Positions 32,690 through 43,443 of a stretch of 64,000 bases of DNA are shown here, in pieces. The translations under genes and the position numbers were made by a program. This stretch comes from Psychroflexus planctonicus (GTDB lineage: Bacteria > Bacteroidota > Bacteroidia > Flavobacteriales > Flavobacteriaceae): the NCBI RefSeq assembly GCF_014640195.1, contig NZ_BMGM01000012.1:1-64000 (forward strand). The letters are read 5' to 3'. The notes under the pieces were generated by a model. That model was not told the origin of the DNA. It did no database searches and saw only the letters and a list, made by a program, of their open reading frames with translations. Each line of letters begins with the position of its first letter. Positions within the stretch are counted from its first letter, which is position 1.

Positions 32690-34143
32690 TTTTTCGGCTT
32701 TTGAAAAGTCAAACAATATTGATGAAAAGTATTGGAAACAAAAGTGTTTCCGTAGCCGTAAGGAGCTAAATTAATATCGTCTTGAAGCCAGAAAACTTCA
32801 GGAAGCAAGATTAAATCTTTTTGTAATAAATGTCCTAAATCGTATGCAAAGGGATAATTTTTTCCTTTCTTTTTAATGTTTTTGACCACAATAGTAAAGT
32901 AACCACCAGGTTTCAATAATTTGATGAGTTGCTGATAAATTTCAACTAGGTTTTCAATAAATAATCTGTAATCTGCTATATTTCCTAAATCTAATTCGTT
33001 ATTCGAATAGTTAGTTGGCAAGCCATTTTTTATTCGTTTAGCTTGATTTTCAGCTCCAGCCATATTCAACATGTCCCAATACGGTGGCGAAGTAAAGATG
33101 TAATCTATTTCAGGAAAATCAGAAGTTTTTATATCTCTAGCATCTTTTTGAAGCAACTTAAAATCTACATGTTTGGGAATTTCATCAAAAATGGCTTGTT
33201 GCTCTGGGTTGAGGTAATTCTTCAAACGTTCTTGGGCAATTTCATAGAAAAACGGACTCAATTCGGTGCCATAGGCATTGCGTTCATTTTGTAAAGCAGC
33301 CAATTGTGTTGAAGCTGTTCCCGACATGGGATCAAAAACAGCATCGTATTTTTTGGTGAAAATGGGTAAAAAAAGTTCAACCACTTCTTCAGGGAATTTG
33401 GCAGGGTGCAGAACTTCTTTTTTATTTCGTCTAGGCGGTTTTATAATGTGCCAATTGCTAATTTTATTTTCACTTTTAACCACGCCAATTTCTTGAGTAT
33501 TCTTAATGAAAAAATCGGTTTCATGAAACTGTCCATAATCTACACCAGAATTCTCATCATTCCTAAAGTATAAAGCATAATAGACATTTGCAGCGGTAGA
33601 AAAATGAGTGTTTGACGGTTTTTTTTCTTCAGCAGACAAACAAGCAATTTTTTCATCTTTAAGCGTGTAAATTTCAGCTATACGTTGGCTTAAATCCCAT
33701 GCTTTGGGCATATAGGTTTCGTTTAAAAAACAATTTTTAGTAAAAACACTTAAAAATCTACGGTGAATCAAATAGGGTTGAAGTTGCTTTGCAAGCTTGA
33801 AAATAGTTCTGTTTAGTTGAATTGCTTCATCTTTGTCTTGAAGTGCGAGGGCTTCATCTACAACATCTATTAATACAAATTGAATGCTGGTTTCACCTGA
33901 AATGGAATTGACTTCCGTTAAAACTTGCGCACCTTCTTCTTTAGCAATATTTTTGAATAGCTTTTTCTTTTTTTCATTTCCATGAAAAAATACAAGAGGT
34001 GGATGTTCATCCCAATCAAATTTCACAAAAAAGCGAATATTCTTTCGGTAGGTTTCAGCAATATCATCTTCTAGGTACCATGATTTTTGAAAAGGAAGCC
34101 ATTCTTTAGATGAAATATTATTAAACCGGTTTCTGCCTGCCAT
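32686..34143 (-). CDS. Site-specific DNA methyltransferase (SPPYW type)
   Basis: 485 residues. Motif X HPAKFPEEVVELF (246-258) is followed by motif I DPMSGTASTQLA (271-282), then motif IV SPPYW (352-356) and the LKPGGYFTIVVKN region. This order (X-I-IV) is that of amino-methyltransferases; the TSPPYW form is common in N4-cytosine and N6-adenine enzymes. The 240-residue N-terminal half is family specific and may recognise the target. It has its own promoter (34160-34187). The convergent gene at 31760 may be the matching nuclease. If not, this is a solitary methyltransferase. Confidence 0.85.
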   Translation of the reverse strand: MAGRNRFNNISSKEWLPFQKSWYLEDDIAETYRKNIRFFVKFDWDEHPPLVFFHGNEKKKKLFKNIAKEEGAQVLTEVNSISGETSIQFVLIDVVDEALALQDKDEAIQLNRTIFKLAKQLQPYLIHRRFLSVFTKNCFLNETYMPKAWDLSQRIAEIYTLKDEKIACLSAEEKKPSNTHFSTAANVYYALYFRNDENSGVDYGQFHETDFFIKNTQEIGVVKSENKISNWHIIKPPRRNKKEVLHPAKFPEEVVELFLPIFTKKYDAVFDPMSGTASTQLAALQNERNAYGTELSPFFYEIAQERLKNYLNPEQQAIFDEIPKHVDFKLLQKDARDIKTSDFPEIDYIFTSPPYWDMLNMAGAENQAKRIKNGLPTNYSNNELDLGNIADYRLFIENLVEIYQQLIKLLKPGGYFTIVVKNIKKKGKNYPFAYDLGHLLQKDLILLPEVFWLQDDINLAPYGYGNTFVSNTFHQYCLTFQKPKN

Positions 34144-34159
34144 TGTAAAAAGTTATTTT

Positions 34160-34187
34160 CAAAAATAGAAATTTTAATGAAAGCAAA
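34160..34187 (-). promoter_or_regulatory. Promoter for the DNA methyltransferase gene
   Basis: Minus strand TTTG (34187-34184), 16-nt spacer, TATTTTTG (34167-34160), 16 nt before the ATG. The spacer is one base below the usual range. Confidence 0.42.
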
Positions 34188-34195
34188 AACTAAAT

Positions 34196-35125
34196 CTACT
34201 TTTTCTGTTTAAATTTTAGGGCGCGATTTGGATAATCGGTAATAATTCCATCAACTCCTAAACGCAATAATTTTTGCATGTCTTCCGGCTCGTTAACCGT
34301 CCAAGGAATAATCTTCATTTCAAGTTGCTGAGCTTCCATTACTAACATTTTAGTGACGAGTTTGTAATGTGGGCTAAACACCGCTGGCATAAAATCAAGT
34401 TTTGGAAGCAAGTCTTCTAATTTATCTTCAGCAGTTAACAAAGCAACCTGCGTTTTTGGATTTTTTAGATGAATTGCATTTAAAATGCGAACATCAAAAC
34501 TTTGCAAACATACGTCCTTCAACTTTGCATGTTTGTTGATTACTTTTAAAACTAAGTCTACAAATTTTTTGGGTTCTGGATGAAAGATACCATCTCCTTC
34601 AGGAAAACTTTTTATTTCGATTACAAACTTCAAGGGAATTCCATGATTTTTAGACAAGGCATAGCCCATTTGCAAAACATCTTTCAAAAGCGGTTTTGTT
34701 GCTGCTTCATTTTCTTGTTCTTCAAAATTTGGGTGTAAGCGTTTACCACAATCAAAATCTTGTGTTTTAGCATAAGTCATTTGAAAAATGTTATACTTTT
34801 TTCCTTGGTTTATTTCAATTTCTTGTTTTTTGTAAGTGCAAATTCTAGGATTCATCCAAGCTTCGTGAGAAACCAATACCTTTTCATCTTTGGTAATTAC
34901 AACATCCATTTCAAGTGCATTTACGCCTAATTCTATGGCTTTTTCAAAAGCAGCAAGGGTGTTTTCTGGCGCTAATCCACGAGCACCTCGATGTCCGAAA
35001 ATTTCAAAATCAAATTTATTCATGCTAGGAAAGGTAGTTGGCTTTTCTTTTGTGTACTCAGTTTTTTGATTTACTAGCGTCAACGCAAACATAAATATTG
35101 GATTAAAGTATTTACTAATTTTCAT
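34196..35125 (-). CDS. Glycerophosphodiester phosphodiesterase
   Basis: 309 residues. It hydrolyses glycerophosphodiesters to glycerol-3-phosphate and an alcohol. The GDPD core begins FGHRGARGLAPENTLAAFEKA (about 43-63; His and Arg of the active site) and continues with ALEMDVVITKDEKVLVSHE (metal Glu and Asp and catalytic His), FVIEIKSFPEG, and the end signature PWTVNEPEDMQKLLRLGVDGIITDYP. The first 35 residues are hydrophobic and may be a signal or anchor; the family core starts at Met35. A TAATTTTG box at 35142-35149 supports the longer start. Confidence 0.92.
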   Translation of the reverse strand: MKISKYFNPIFMFALTLVNQKTEYTKEKPTTFPSMNKFDFEIFGHRGARGLAPENTLAAFEKAIELGVNALEMDVVITKDEKVLVSHEAWMNPRICTYKKQEIEINQGKKYNIFQMTYAKTQDFDCGKRLHPNFEEQENEAATKPLLKDVLQMGYALSKNHGIPLKFVIEIKSFPEGDGIFHPEPKKFVDLVLKVINKHAKLKDVCLQSFDVRILNAIHLKNPKTQVALLTAEDKLEDLLPKLDFMPAVFSPHYKLVTKMLVMEAQQLEMKIIPWTVNEPEDMQKLLRLGVDGIITDYPNRALKFKQKK

Positions 35126-35141
35126 TCATTTGATTTGCGTT

Positions 35142-35149
35142 CAAAATTA
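35142..35149 (-). promoter_or_regulatory. -7 box of the GDPD gene
   Basis: TAATTTTG on the minus strand, 16 nt before the ATG at 35125. No TTG element at the usual distance. The 264-bp spacer to the divergent proC shows nothing else. Confidence 0.38.
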
Positions 35150-35389
35150 AACCTAATTTATACTGTTTAGGTTTATAGAAAATCAACATTACATTAAGCT
35201 AAGATTACGCTTTCCATTTTGTCACTGACATATTTTCACCTTGTGTTTGAATTTAGCTATAATTTAAGATAAAAACTAAAGTAATGTTAATAAAAACTAA
35301 AATATGATAAATAATAAGAACTTTAATGGTTCATAAGAATTCTCGCATAGTGATTGCAGCTTATGTTTTATCAAATCAAATAAAAAAAC

Positions 35390-36193
35390 ATGAAAGTATT
35401 AGTTATTGGAGCTGGGAATATGGGGTTAACCTATTCAGAAGGAATGGCAAAATCTCCATTGCTCAACAGAAAAAACTTAATGATTCACGATTTATCTACT
35501 GAATTAATTGAAATGTTAGATAAACGACCAGAATTTGATGTGTATGAAAAACTAGATGATTGTCTTCCAGAAGCAGATGTTATATTCATAGGCGTAAAAC
35601 CTTATCATGCAGATGCATTAATGGAAAATATGAAATCTATGGTAAACCAAGATCAAATTTTTGTCTCTTTAATGGCAGGTGTTACAATAGCACATATTCA
35701 AGAAGGGCTTGGTATTAAAAAAGTGGTGAGAACAATGCCAAATTTACCTGCAAAAGTAGGAAAAGGGGTTACTTCGTATACAGAATCTAAAGAAATTTCA
35801 AGAGTCGAGTTACTAATGATTCGAAATTTATTAGATACTACTGGAGAGTCAATTCGAGTTAAAAATGAAGAATTTATAAATAAGTCAACAGGGATTTCTG
35901 GTAGTGGACCAGCCTATGTTTTTTACTTCATGCAATCTATGCTAGAGGCAGCTAAAAAAATGGGATTTTCTGATAATGATTCTAAAGTCTTAGTTAGTAC
36001 AACTTTTGAAGGTGCAATTGAATTGTTTAACCAATCTGATTTAACACCAACTGCGTGGATGGATAGAGTAGCATCTAAAGGTGGTACAACTCGTGCAGCA
36101 TTAGATTCTATGGATGAAAATAACGTAGAAGAATTGATTAAAGAAGCCGCTTTTGCAGCATTTAATAGAGCTGTTGAACTAGGTGAAGAATAA
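35390..36193 (+). CDS. proC: Pyrroline-5-carboxylate reductase
   Basis: 267 residues. It reduces P5C to proline with NAD(P)H. The N-terminal Rossmann motif is VIGAGNMGLTY, and the C-terminal signature GISGSGPAYVFYFMQSM plus GGTTRAALDSMDENNVEEL is typical. It is the first gene of the proline operon proC-proB-proA (25 and 14 bp gaps). Having all three genes together is the usual layout in Flavobacteriia. Confidence 0.95.
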   Translation: MKVLVIGAGNMGLTYSEGMAKSPLLNRKNLMIHDLSTELIEMLDKRPEFDVYEKLDDCLPEADVIFIGVKPYHADALMENMKSMVNQDQIFVSLMAGVTIAHIQEGLGIKKVVRTMPNLPAKVGKGVTSYTESKEISRVELLMIRNLLDTTGESIRVKNEEFINKSTGISGSGPAYVFYFMQSMLEAAKKMGFSDNDSKVLVSTTFEGAIELFNQSDLTPTAWMDRVASKGGTTRAALDSMDENNVEELIKEAAFAAFNRAVELGEE

Positions 36194-36218
36194 AAAAACA
36201 TTACGATAATTAACAATT

Positions 36219-36992
36219 ATGCATAAAAAGAGAATAGTAGTTAAAGTAGGTACTAATGTAATGACCAACTTGAACAATAGAATTGTAGGACCAATTTTAA
36301 AAAATTTAGTTCGTCAAATTGCTTATTTATATGAGCGGGATATTATTACCGTTTTGGTGTCATCGGGTTCAGCTATTGCAGGTAAAGAAGTTTTAGGTAC
36401 CTGCAGCGCAGAAGATAAAAGTACAAGAAGACAAATTTATTCTTCTGTAGGTCAACCTAGAATGATGAGACATTACTACACTATGTTTCACGATTTTGGA
36501 ATGCGTTGTGCGCAAGTTTTAGCAACAAAACGAGATTTTGCTCCAGGTAAATACCGAGAAAATATGATCAATTGTTACGAAGGTCTTATACAAGAAGGAA
36601 TCATACCAATTGCAAATGAAGATGATGCCGTTTCACTATCCATGTCTATGTTTTCGGATAATGATGAGTTAGCCAGTTTAGTTGCCGAATTAATTGGTGC
36701 TGATATGATGATTATGTTAACTGATATAGATGGTTTATACACAGGACATCCAAATGATGAAAATTCTGAATTATTGCACCAAGTAAATGTAGATGAAAAT
36801 GTGGAAAAATATGTGCAAGAAAATGAAAAAGCAGAAGGTGAAGGTCGAGGCGGAATGGAATCTAAATTGAAAATTGCCAAACTAACCGCTTCAAAAGGAA
36901 TTCCTACTTACATAGCTAATGGTAAAGAAGAAGATATTATTATAGATATTGTAAACGGTAAACGCAAAGGAACCGAATTTATTAACGGATAA
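36219..36992 (+). CDS. proB: Glutamate 5-kinase (no PUA domain)
   Basis: 257 residues of the amino acid kinase fold: KRIVVKVGTNVMTN at the start, LVSSGSAIAGKEVLG, PIANEDDAV, FSDNDELASLVAELIGADMMIMLTDIDGLYT and GRGGMESKLKIAK. It phosphorylates glutamate, the committed step of proline synthesis. Unlike the 367-residue E. coli enzyme it lacks the C-terminal PUA domain, a common short form. Second gene of the operon. Confidence 0.94.
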   Translation: MHKKRIVVKVGTNVMTNLNNRIVGPILKNLVRQIAYLYERDIITVLVSSGSAIAGKEVLGTCSAEDKSTRRQIYSSVGQPRMMRHYYTMFHDFGMRCAQVLATKRDFAPGKYRENMINCYEGLIQEGIIPIANEDDAVSLSMSMFSDNDELASLVAELIGADMMIMLTDIDGLYTGHPNDENSELLHQVNVDENVEKYVQENEKAEGEGRGGMESKLKIAKLTASKGIPTYIANGKEEDIIIDIVNGKRKGTEFING

Positions 36993-37006
36993 AAAGAAAA
37001 ATATAT

Positions 37007-38206
37007 ATGCAATTACTAAGTACAGATAAAAAAAATGCAGTTTTGGATTCAATGATGAAAATTATTGAAAACCAAAAAGAACAAATAATTGAAGCCAATA
37101 AAAGAGATTTAGATGTTTTTGATCGAGATGATCAAGCGCTTTACGACAGACTTGTAGTAAATTCTGCTAAAGTAGATGGCATGATTCAAGCCATAAAAGA
37201 AGTACGAAATCAAGACGACCCAGTCGGCAATGAAATTTCTAATATTACTTTAGATTCTGGATTAAATATTATAAATAAAACCGACCCATTCGGAACCATT
37301 TTAATTATTTATGAATCCAGACCCGATGTAACTATTGAAGCTGCCGTTCTAGCTTTTAAAGCGAATAATAAAATCTTACTAAAAGGTGGAAAAGAAGCTA
37401 ACGAAAGCAACATTAAATTAGTGGAGTGTTGGCATCAAGCTTTAGCTGAAAATGGTCTCGAAAAAGATTGGATTACCTTGATGCAAATGAACAGACAAGA
37501 AACCCAATCGTTTTTAATGAAGCCATCTCAGAAACTAGATTTAATAGTACCACGTGGTGGCGAACGATTAATTGATTTTGTAAAACAATATGCTAAATGT
37601 GCTGTTTTAATCAGTGGTCGAGGCAATAACTTCCTATATGTAGCTAAAGATGCAGACTGGAAAAAATCAATAGAAGTTATTGTAAATGCCAAAACCGATA
37701 AAATTTCAGGATGTAATGCTTTAGATAAAGTACTAATTGATGAAAATATCCCTAATTTTGAAGATAAAGTTAGAGAATTAGCTAAGGTTTTAAAAGATTT
37801 AGAAGTTGAGTTGTTAACCGATGGAAAAGTTTCAGAAATACTTTCATCTGAAAATTCAATTGGCGATGAACAAGTTTGGTATGAAGAATTTTTGGCTATG
37901 AAAATTGTGATTGCTTCAACAGCATCGCAGGAAAAAGCCATGGAGAAAATCAATATGTACTCTGGGAAACATTCCAGTTGTATCATGACAGAAGATGCTG
38001 AAAAGGCAAAACTTTTCATGGAACAAATTGATAGTGCAGCGGTATACCATAACGCTTCAACACGATTTACAGATGGTGGACAAATGGGCGTAGGAGCAGA
38101 GTTGGCTATTTCAACCGATAAATTGCACCACCGTGGTCCACTGGGCTTAAAGCAATTGGTTACCAACAAATATTATGTTTTCGGAGACGGACACATTCGC
38201 AAATAA
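37007..38206 (+). CDS. proA: Glutamate-5-semialdehyde dehydrogenase
   Basis: 399 residues. It reduces gamma-glutamyl phosphate to the semialdehyde. ALDH-fold motifs: [63 protein letters not shown] (catalytic Cys in the SGCNA segment) and [11 protein letters not shown] near the end. Slightly short compared with E. coli (417). Last gene of proC-proB-proA, followed by an intrinsic terminator. Confidence 0.95.
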   Translation: MQLLSTDKKNAVLDSMMKIIENQKEQIIEANKRDLDVFDRDDQALYDRLVVNSAKVDGMIQAIKEVRNQDDPVGNEISNITLDSGLNIINKTDPFGTILIIYESRPDVTIEAAVLAFKANNKILLKGGKEANESNIKLVECWHQALAENGLEKDWITLMQMNRQETQSFLMKPSQKLDLIVPRGGERLIDFVKQYAKCAVLISGRGNNFLYVAKDADWKKSIEVIVNAKTDKISGCNALDKVLIDENIPNFEDKVRELAKVLKDLEVELLTDGKVSEILSSENSIGDEQVWYEEFLAMKIVIASTASQEKAMEKINMYSGKHSSCIMTEDAEKAKLFMEQIDSAAVYHNASTRFTDGGQMGVGAELAISTDKLHHRGPLGLKQLVTNKYYVFGDGHIRK

Positions 38207-38213
38207 TTTTTAT

Positions 38214-38245
38214 AACTGCCGAGCATTTTTGTTCGGCAGTTTTTA
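38214..38245 (+). terminator. Intrinsic terminator of the pro operon
   Basis: Perfect 9-bp stem AACTGCCGA / TCGGCAGTT with a 10-nt loop, then TTTT. It lies 8 bp after proA. Confidence 0.85.
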
Positions 38246-38265
38246 ATTCACTTAAATTTAAAACT

Positions 38266-38580
38266 ATGTTTGGAGATATGATGGGCATGATGGAAAAGGT
38301 AAAAGTAGCCCAAAAAAAAGTAGAAGAAACCAAAAAACGATTAGATACAGTTTACTTGAATCAAGCATCGAATGATGGCTTATTAAAGGTTGAGCTTACA
38401 GCAAATAGAAACATTAAAAAAATTGAAATTGCAGATGAGCTGCTTGAAGATAAAGAACAATTAGAAGATTATTTAATCTTAACATTAAACAAAGCCATTC
38501 AAAAAGCAACTGATGTTAACGAAGCAGAATTATCTGCTGTAGCCAAAGAAGGAATGCCAAAGATACCAGGCTTAACTTAA
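38266..38580 (+). CDS. YbaB/EbfC nucleoid-associated protein
   Basis: 104 residues, the standard size. [21 protein letters not shown] gives the amphipathic N-terminal helix, followed by the short beta region [21 protein letters not shown] and the C-terminal helix. YbaB proteins are dimeric DNA binders that shape the nucleoid; the usual neighbours dnaX and recR are absent. It comes directly after the pro-operon terminator and is probably a separate transcript. Confidence 0.88.
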   Translation: MFGDMMGMMEKVKVAQKKVEETKKRLDTVYLNQASNDGLLKVELTANRNIKKIEIADELLEDKEQLEDYLILTLNKAIQKATDVNEAELSAVAKEGMPKIPGLT

Positions 38581-38801
38581 TCAATAAGAAGTCGTTAATT
38601 GGAATATTTCGTGTATTTATTCATATAAACTATTTTTAAATATTAAGTAATTATAAGATATTCTAAAAAAAAGAATAGAATTTATAAGAAATTGAAATCT
38701 CTTGTTGATAAATATCACTAACTTTTAACAAATTGATAAATATTTATTAACCGAAAACGTTTTAGTCATTCTATCGATTAGGTTTTAATCTACTTTTATA
38801 A

Positions 38802-38809
38802 TATTTTTG
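38802..38809 (+). promoter_or_regulatory. -7 box directly before pfkA (leaderless type)
   Basis: TATTTTTG ends 4 nt before the pfkA ATG at 38814, so the transcript would begin at or next to the start codon. No TTG element at the right distance, so a longer transcript remains possible. The 233-bp spacer upstream shows nothing else. Confidence 0.35.
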
Positions 38810-38813
38810 GAAT

Positions 38814-39797
38814 ATGAACAAATTACAAAAAATTGCTGTTTTAACTTCAGGTGGTGATTCACCAGGAATGAATGCAGCTATCAGATCAGTAGTTAGAGCA
38901 AGTGTTTACCACAACTTAAAATGTGTTGGAATCTACCGCGGCTATCAAGGTTTAATTGAAAACGCATTTATCGATTTGGACGCTCGTTCTGTAAAAAATA
39001 CCATTAATCGTGGAGGGACTTTTCTTAAATCTGCCCGATCAAAAGATTTTATGACTAAAGAAGGAAGAGAGAAAGCCTTTGAAAATTTAAAAGCCAATAA
39101 AATTGACGCTCTAGTTGTAATTGGTGGTGACGGAACATTTACTGGTGCCCGTATTTTTGGAGAAGAATTTGATTTTCCAGTAGTGGGAATTCCAGGCACC
39201 ATAGATAATGACATTAATGGTACAGATTTCACCATTGGTTACGATACAGCTTTAAATACCGTGGTAGAAGCAATCGATAAGATTAGAGATACTGCTTCTT
39301 CTCATGATAGATTATTCTTAGTTGAAGTGATGGGTCGTGATGCTGGAGACATTGCCTTAAATAGTGGTATTGGAGCAGGAGCCGAAGAAATCTTAATACC
39401 CGAAGAAGACATGGGAACAGAACGTCTTCTTGAATCTTTAAAACGCAGTAGAAATTCTGGAAAAACTTCTAGTATAATCGTTGTTGCAGAAGGCGATCAG
39501 ATTGGAAAAAACATAACTAAGTTAGCCGATTTCATTCAAATTAATTTAACTGAATACGAAGTTAAAGTAACTGTATTAGGACATATTCAACGTGGTGGTT
39601 CACCGAGTTGCTACGATCGAGTTCTAGCAAGTAGGCTAGGAGTTGGCGCAGTAGACGCTTTAATGGAAGGCAAAAGCCATATCATGATTGGTGTAAACCA
39701 TAAAGAAGTAGTTCAGGTGCCTTTTGAAATCGCTATAAACGGTAAAAAGAAAATAGACGAAAAATTAATTCGTGTAGCGGACATTATGTCCATTTAA
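38814..39797 (+). CDS. pfkA: 6-phosphofructokinase, ATP type
   Basis: 327 residues. It phosphorylates fructose-6-phosphate. LTSGGDSPGMNAAIR, IGGDGTFTGA (Gly after the Asp, as in ATP-dependent enzymes), VGIPGTIDND with the catalytic Asp, DTASSHDR, EVMGRDAGDIA and HIQRGGSPSCYDR are all present. First gene of the cluster pfkA-gap-GlcNAc kinase-pgi. Confidence 0.96.
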   Translation: MNKLQKIAVLTSGGDSPGMNAAIRSVVRASVYHNLKCVGIYRGYQGLIENAFIDLDARSVKNTINRGGTFLKSARSKDFMTKEGREKAFENLKANKIDALVVIGGDGTFTGARIFGEEFDFPVVGIPGTIDNDINGTDFTIGYDTALNTVVEAIDKIRDTASSHDRLFLVEVMGRDAGDIALNSGIGAGAEEILIPEEDMGTERLLESLKRSRNSGKTSSIIVVAEGDQIGKNITKLADFIQINLTEYEVKVTVLGHIQRGGSPSCYDRVLASRLGVGAVDALMEGKSHIMIGVNHKEVVQVPFEIAINGKKKIDEKLIRVADIMSI

Positions 39798-39813
39798 TAA
39801 TAATTAAAATTAA

Positions 39814-40818
<1,005 letters not shown>

Positions 40819-40832
40819 GCCTATAACTTCAT

Positions 40833-40868
40833 AAAAAGCTTATTTCCTTAATTGAAATAAGCTTTTTT
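40833..40868 (+). terminator. Intrinsic terminator after gap
   Basis: A 14-bp perfect stem AAAAAGCTTATTTC / GAAATAAGCTTTTT with a 7-nt loop and continuing T-run, 15 bp after the stop. It would separate pfkA-gap from the kinase-pgi pair. Confidence 0.85.
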
Positions 40869-40891
40869 TATTTTAACCTAAACTTACTCTT

Positions 40892-41761
40892 ATGATAATC
40901 ATAGCTGATGGCGGTTCAACTAAATGTGACTGGATACTTTTAAACGACAAAGGCGAAGTAATAATGAAAACTCGCACAAAAGGTTTAAATCCAGCTGTTT
41001 TCAAACCACATGTTTTAAAAGAACGGATTGAAGACAGTGAAGATTTAAAAGCTAATTTAGATAAAATTGAACGTGTTGACTTTTACGGTGCTGGATGTGG
41101 TACACCAAGTCCAAGACAGAATTTAAAAAACATTCTTCAAGATTTTTTTGGTTCTGCTGAAGTGAATGTAGAAGAAGACATGATGGCTGCAGCATACGCC
41201 GCAACAACCGACCCTGGAATTGTTTGCATTCTTGGTACAGGTTCAAACTCGTGTTATTTTGATGGAAAAAATGTTCACATGGAAGTTGAATCTTTAGGTT
41301 ATGTGCTAATGGATGAAGCCAGCGGGAATTATTTTGGAAAACGTCTAATCCGTGATTATTACTACAAGTTTATGGGAGACGATATGAGTAGAGAGTTCTC
41401 AAGACGTTACGACTTAAATGCAGATAGTATTAAACACAACGTATACAAAGAAGAAAACCCAAATACGTATTTGGCTTCTTTTGCAGAATTTATTTTTACG
41501 GCCGAAGAGCGAAATGGATATTTTTATAAACTTATTTATGAAGGTATGGAGAAGTTTATAGAACGTCGCGTAATGTGCTATAGAGAAGCACAAAGTGTGC
41601 CCATTCACTTTATTGGTTCTATTGCCTTTTTCTCTGAAGATATTATTCGTGATGTTGCAAAACGCTACCACTTAGAAATCGGAAATATTATAAGAAGGCC
41701 AATAGATGGCTTAATTGAACATTACCGAAATAACGTTATTCCTGATTTAACAAATTACTAA
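40892..41761 (+). CDS. N-acetylglucosamine kinase-like (BadF/BadG family ATPase)
   Basis: 289 residues of the ASKHA fold: phosphate-1 loop IIADGGSTKCDWILL (2-16), phosphate-2 ILGTGSNSCYFDG, and an adenosine loop FIGSIAFFSEDII. Bacteroidota relatives are annotated as N-acetylglucosamine kinase or BadF/BadG/BcrA ATPase. GlcNAc kinase would feed amino sugars into the pathway just encoded around it. Pgi starts 10 bp after its stop. Confidence 0.75.
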   Translation: MIIIADGGSTKCDWILLNDKGEVIMKTRTKGLNPAVFKPHVLKERIEDSEDLKANLDKIERVDFYGAGCGTPSPRQNLKNILQDFFGSAEVNVEEDMMAAAYAATTDPGIVCILGTGSNSCYFDGKNVHMEVESLGYVLMDEASGNYFGKRLIRDYYYKFMGDDMSREFSRRYDLNADSIKHNVYKEENPNTYLASFAEFIFTAEERNGYFYKLIYEGMEKFIERRVMCYREAQSVPIHFIGSIAFFSEDIIRDVAKRYHLEIGNIIRRPIDGLIEHYRNNVIPDLTNY

Positions 41762-41771
41762 AAAATACCGA

Positions 41772-43418
41772 ATGGCTTTAGCTGCTATCAACCCAACTGA
41801 ATTAAGTGCTTGGAAAAAATTATTGTCAATTTTTGAACAAGAGAAAGATATTTCAATTTTAGAACATTTTAAAAATGAACCAAACCGAACTGAAGAATTT
41901 TCAATTCAATCTGAAGAGTTTTTAGTTGATTTTTCAAAACATAGAATTTCAAAAAAATCACTTTCAGCTTTAGTTGAACTAGCAGAAGAGTCAGGTTTAC
42001 AAAAAGCAATTCAACAGTATTTTGAAGGAACTTCTATAAATGCCACCGAAGAACGCGCCGTATTACATACTGCACTTAGAAACTTCGATAAAAATTCATC
42101 GGCTTCAGTAGATGGAGAAAAAGTATATGACGCTGTTAATCAAACGCTTCATAAAATTGAAAAATTTGCAAATTCAGTGAATAACGGAAGTTGGAAAGGT
42201 TATTCAGGTAAAGCTATTACAGATGTTGTTAATATTGGTATTGGCGGTTCAGATTTAGGACCTAATATGGTAGTAGATGCTTTAGGATTTTACCACACAC
42301 ACATCAAAACACATTTTGTTTCTAATGTAGATGGCGATCATGTTTTAGAAAGTATAAAACACCTAAACCCAGAAACTACTTTATGTTTAGTAGTCTCAAA
42401 GTCTTTTACCACACAAGAAACTTTAAATAACGCCAACACCATTAGAAGTTGGTTTTTAGAACACACTACACAAGACCAGATAGAAAAGCATTTTGCTGCT
42501 GTATCTGCTAACGTAGATAAAGCCAATGAATTCGGAATAGCTTCAGATAATATTTTCCCGATGTGGGATTGGGTTGGTGGTCGATTTTCTTTATGGAGTG
42601 CCGCTGGACTTTCTATTGCATGTGCAGTAGGTTTCAACAACTTTAAAGAACTATTAAAAGGAGCTGAAGCCATGGATCAGCATTTTCAAACGGCTTCTTT
42701 TGATGAAAACATCCCTGTAATTATAGCTTTAATTGGAATTTGGTATGCAGACTTTTATGATGCAGAAAGCGAAGCTATTATTCCATATACACAATATTTA
42801 CAAAAATTAGCTTCTTACTTACAGCAAGCTAGTATGGAAAGCAATGGGAAAGGAGTAGATCGCTCTGGAAACAATGTAACTTACCAAACAGGTTCTATTG
42901 TTTGGGGTGAACCAGGAACAAATTCTCAACATGCATTTTTTCAATTGATGCATCAAGGAACTAAATTGATTCCTGCAGACTTTATAGGTTTCAAAAAATC
43001 TTTACACGGCAATAAAAGACATCATGATTTATTAATGGCTAACTTTTTTGCCCAAACTGAAGCACTTTTAAAAGGGAAATCAGCAGAAAATGTTACTGAT
43101 GAATTAAAAAAACAAGGGAAAACAGATGCACAAATACAAGCATTGTTGCCTTTTAAAGTTTTTGAAGGAAACAGGCCAACTACTACCATTTTAGGTGAAA
43201 AGTTATCCCCAAAAAGCTTAGGAATGCTCATTGCCATGTACGAACACAAAATATTTGTACAAGGAGTAATTTGGAATATTTTTAGTTACGACCAATGGGG
43301 TGTAGAACTAGGTAAACAACTTGCCAATGCTATCTTAGATGATTTTAAAACCAATAAGTTTAATCATCATGACGCATCTACGGCTCAACTTTTAAAAGCA
43401 TATCAAGAAAGTAAGTAG
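41772..43418 (+). CDS. pgi: Glucose-6-phosphate isomerase
   Basis: 548 residues, typical length. VVNIGIGGSDLGPNMV, the substrate region VVSKSFTTQETLNNA, the PGI signature GRFSLWSAAGLS and the C-terminal YDQWGVELGKQLAN (catalytic Lys) are present. It interconverts glucose-6-phosphate and fructose-6-phosphate. Last gene of the glycolysis cluster. It starts at the first plausible Met after the kinase. Confidence 0.97.
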   Translation: MALAAINPTELSAWKKLLSIFEQEKDISILEHFKNEPNRTEEFSIQSEEFLVDFSKHRISKKSLSALVELAEESGLQKAIQQYFEGTSINATEERAVLHTALRNFDKNSSASVDGEKVYDAVNQTLHKIEKFANSVNNGSWKGYSGKAITDVVNIGIGGSDLGPNMVVDALGFYHTHIKTHFVSNVDGDHVLESIKHLNPETTLCLVVSKSFTTQETLNNANTIRSWFLEHTTQDQIEKHFAAVSANVDKANEFGIASDNIFPMWDWVGGRFSLWSAAGLSIACAVGFNNFKELLKGAEAMDQHFQTASFDENIPVIIALIGIWYADFYDAESEAIIPYTQYLQKLASYLQQASMESNGKGVDRSGNNVTYQTGSIVWGEPGTNSQHAFFQLMHQGTKLIPADFIGFKKSLHGNKRHHDLLMANFFAQTEALLKGKSAENVTDELKKQGKTDAQIQALLPFKVFEGNRPTTTILGEKLSPKSLGMLIAMYEHKIFVQGVIWNIFSYDQWGVELGKQLANAILDDFKTNKFNHHDASTAQLLKAYQESK

Positions 43419-43443
43419 CAAATAATAGTAAAGTTTTCAGTTT

